This document shows, piece by piece, positions 4,666-5,724 of a stretch of 5,724 nt of DNA. Where the stretch lies: contig JBBRVU010000235.1 of assembly GCA_038246575.1 (NCBI GenBank), positions 1-5,724 of the forward strand, read 5' to 3'. The notes under the pieces are model-generated. The model searched no databases. It saw only the letters and a list, made by a program, of their open reading frames with translations, and was not told the origin of the DNA. Made by a program: the position numbers and the translations under genes. How positions within the stretch are numbered: the first letter of the stretch is position 1; every line of letters begins with the position of its first letter. Origin of the DNA: JACCUZ01 sp038246575 (GTDB taxonomy: Bacteria; Actinomycetota; Actinomycetes; JACCUZ01).

Positions 4666-5463
4666 ATGTCGGTCATGACCCCCTCTGACTTCCCGCAGGA
4701 CGCAGCAGACCTCGCTGAGGGCGGCCGCATGCCGCTGCTCGGCTTCGGCACCTGGCAGCTGACCGGCTCCCAGGCCCAGGACGCCGTCGGCTGGGCGCTC
4801 GACGCCGGATACCGCCACCTCGACACCGCCACGATGTACGAGAACGAGAAGCAGGTGGGTGCCGGCCTGGTGGCCAGCGGCGTGCCGCGCCCGGAGGTCT
4901 TCGTCACCACGAAGTGCCCCCAGAGCAAGGCGGGCGAGGAGCTCGACACGCTGCGGACCAGCCTCGAACTGCTCGGCACCGACGACGTCGATCTGTGGCT
5001 GATCCACTGGCCGGGCAACTCCGGCGACGTGGCCATGTGGACGGCCTTCGGCGAGGCCCGCTCGCAAGGGTTGGCCCGCGAGATCGGCGTCAGCAACTTC
5101 TCTCTCGACCAGATCGACGTGCTGACCAAGGAGACGGGGATCACCCCGGCGGTCAACCAGATCGAGTGGAGCCCGCTGCTCTTCGACCGCGCGACGCTGG
5201 ACGGGCACCGCGAGCGGGGCGTCGTCCTGGAGGGCTACAGCGCGCTGCGCGGCGGAACGCTCGATCATCCCGTCGTGACAGACATCGCTGCGCGTCTTAG
5301 CTGCTCGCCGGCCCAGGTGATCGTGCGATGGCACTTGCAGCACGGTGTGGTGGTGATCCCGAAGTCCGCCAAGCAGGAGCGGATCCGCGCGAACGCTGAC
5401 GTCGGCGCGCTGACGCTGAGCGACGACGACATGTCCGCCCTCGACGGCTTGGGTGACAGCTGA
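4666..5463 (+). CDS. Aldo/keto reductase, NADPH-dependent
   Basis: A 265-residue cytosolic oxidoreductase of the aldo/keto reductase superfamily, of the type often annotated as 2,5-diketo-D-gluconate reductase. The catalytic tetrad is present: D53 and Y58 in HLDTATMYENE, K83 in VTTKCP and H114 in WLIHWPG. Also seen are the opening PLLGFGTWQ (23-31), GVSNF (141-145) and NQIEWSP (164-170) in the barrel, and IPKSAKQERIRAN (231-243), which binds the 2'-phosphate of NADPH. YSALRGG (191-197) replaces the common YSPLGRG. The physiological carbonyl substrate cannot be told from sequence. It starts 9 bp after the pncA-type gene and is probably co-transcribed, giving a loose link between NAD(P) supply and a NADPH user. 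The ATG at 4666 has no strong ribosome-binding site; ATG 4675 is an alternative. Confidence 0.92.
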   Translation: MSVMTPSDFPQDAADLAEGGRMPLLGFGTWQLTGSQAQDAVGWALDAGYRHLDTATMYENEKQVGAGLVASGVPRPEVFVTTKCPQSKAGEELDTLRTSLELLGTDDVDLWLIHWPGNSGDVAMWTAFGEARSQGLAREIGVSNFSLDQIDVLTKETGITPAVNQIEWSPLLFDRATLDGHRERGVVLEGYSALRGGTLDHPVVTDIAARLSCSPAQVIVRWHLQHGVVVIPKSAKQERIRANADVGALTLSDDDMSALDGLGDS

Positions 5464-5555
5464 CGCTGGGATCGCCTTGTGGGTGACGGCTTTCGGGGTA
5501 CGGGTTCGCCGCGGTCGGCGGGTCAGCGGTTCGGGGTTGTGTCCGACCCCCTGGC
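5464..5555. other. Spacer after the aldo/keto reductase gene
   Basis: No gene is seen. The spacer holds a near-direct repeat of GGGTGACNGC, once across the end of the reductase gene and once in the spacer, and a short hairpin: CGCCG (5507-5511), loop CGGT, CGGCG (5516-5520), which G-U pairs could extend by about three steps. There is no U-run, so a standard intrinsic terminator is not supported. Confidence 0.4.
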
Positions 5556-5561
5556 TAGCTT
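5556..5561 (+). promoter_or_regulatory. Candidate -10 element for the right-edge gene
   Basis: TAGCTT fits TANNNT and lies 7 nt before the ATG at 5569, so the mRNA would be leaderless, as proposed for clpS and pncB. The hexamer sits in the middle of an imperfect palindrome (5548-5565): CCCC, two unpaired bases, GCTAGC, two unpaired bases, GGGG. Confidence 0.45.
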
Positions 5562-5568
5562 GGGGTGC

Positions 5569-5724
5569 ATGAGCAGGGGCGGCGACCACACCGGGATCGA
5601 CGAGGTGATGACGGTGCCCGCCCTGCTCGCGATGATCTGTGACCCCGAACCCACCGACCTGGGCCACGTCGGGTTCCTGGACGCGATCGACCCCGCCGCT
5701 CTCGACGGGGAGGCCCGGGTGGAC
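5569..5724 (+). CDS. DUF222/HNH-type protein, N-terminal fragment
   Basis: An open frame of 52 codons runs from ATG 5569 off the right edge. The residues after about 30 (VGFLDAIDPAALDGEARVD) resemble the start of the DUF222 domain of actinobacterial '13E12 repeat' proteins, many of which carry a C-terminal HNH nuclease motif and occur in many copies in Nocardioides-like genomes. The HNH part would lie beyond the window, so nuclease function cannot be judged here. The first 15 or so residues (MSRGGDHTGIDEVMT) look non-conserved. No ribosome-binding site is clear; the TAGCTT element 7 nt upstream suggests a leaderless mRNA. GTG and ATG codons further in could be alternative starts. Confidence 0.6.
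   Translation, partial: MSRGGDHTGIDEVMTVPALLAMICDPEPTDLGHVGFLDAIDPAALDGEARVD

Noticed and set aside
5507..5520. Hairpin after the reductase gene as an intrinsic terminator
   Set aside because: The stem is 5 bp and no U-run follows; GC-rich spacers give such stems by chance.
4423..5667. Minus-strand open frame of 414 codons opposite the aldo/keto reductase gene
   Set aside because: Antisense shadow: low-complexity composition (His, Arg, Gly, Val-rich), no motif, and it covers a complete reductase with catalytic tetrad.

Overview
This is a GC-rich window (roughly 70% G+C by eye) from a high-GC actinobacterium. The genes, their order and the partial DUF222-type gene at the right edge suggest a Nocardioides-like member of the Propionibacteriales. 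That is inference; no rRNA or other taxonomic marker is present. I see no tRNA, rRNA, CRISPR array or insertion sequence.

Layout. Bases 1-162 are non-coding and hold a perfect 12-bp inverted repeat and an imperfect 23-bp tandem repeat. Bases 163-2745 form a minus-strand operon, read right to left: clpS, a DUF2017 gene, mec (JAMM metallopeptidase), cysO (ubiquitin-like sulfur carrier) and cysM (O-phosphoserine-dependent cysteine synthase). The genes are 12 bp or less apart, and mec and cysO overlap by 4 bp. Bases 2763-5463 are on the plus strand: pncB (nicotinate phosphoribosyltransferase), a pncA-type nicotinamidase/isochorismatase-fold hydrolase overlapping it by 8 bp, and an aldo/keto reductase 9 bp further on. 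A 105-bp spacer follows, then a partial gene that runs off the window and resembles the N-terminus of a DUF222/HNH ('13E12 repeat') protein.

How the genes work together. CysO, Mec and CysM form the protein-bound cysteine route known from Mycobacterium tuberculosis. CysO thiocarboxylate gives sulfur to the aminoacrylate made by CysM from O-phosphoserine, and Mec frees cysteine from the CysO adduct. ClpS is the N-degron adaptor for ClpAP/ClpCP proteases. The two plus-strand enzymes form the nicotinamide to nicotinate to nicotinate mononucleotide salvage branch (Preiss-Handler) of NAD synthesis. The same neighbourhood, pncB1 divergent from clpS and followed by mec-cysO-cysM, occurs in M. tuberculosis (about Rv1330c to Rv1336, from memory), so the gene content is ancestral actinobacterial rather than newly acquired.

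Points of most interest. (1) clpS and pncB start only 17 bp apart and appear to be driven by face-to-face overlapping -10 elements spaced for leaderless mRNAs. (2) CysO ends in Gly-Gly-Ser rather than a bare Gly-Gly, which implies a maturation step, possibly by Mec. (3) The 12-bp inverted repeat near the left edge is unexplained. I found no convincing wholly new biological system here; most of the window is well-conserved metabolism.
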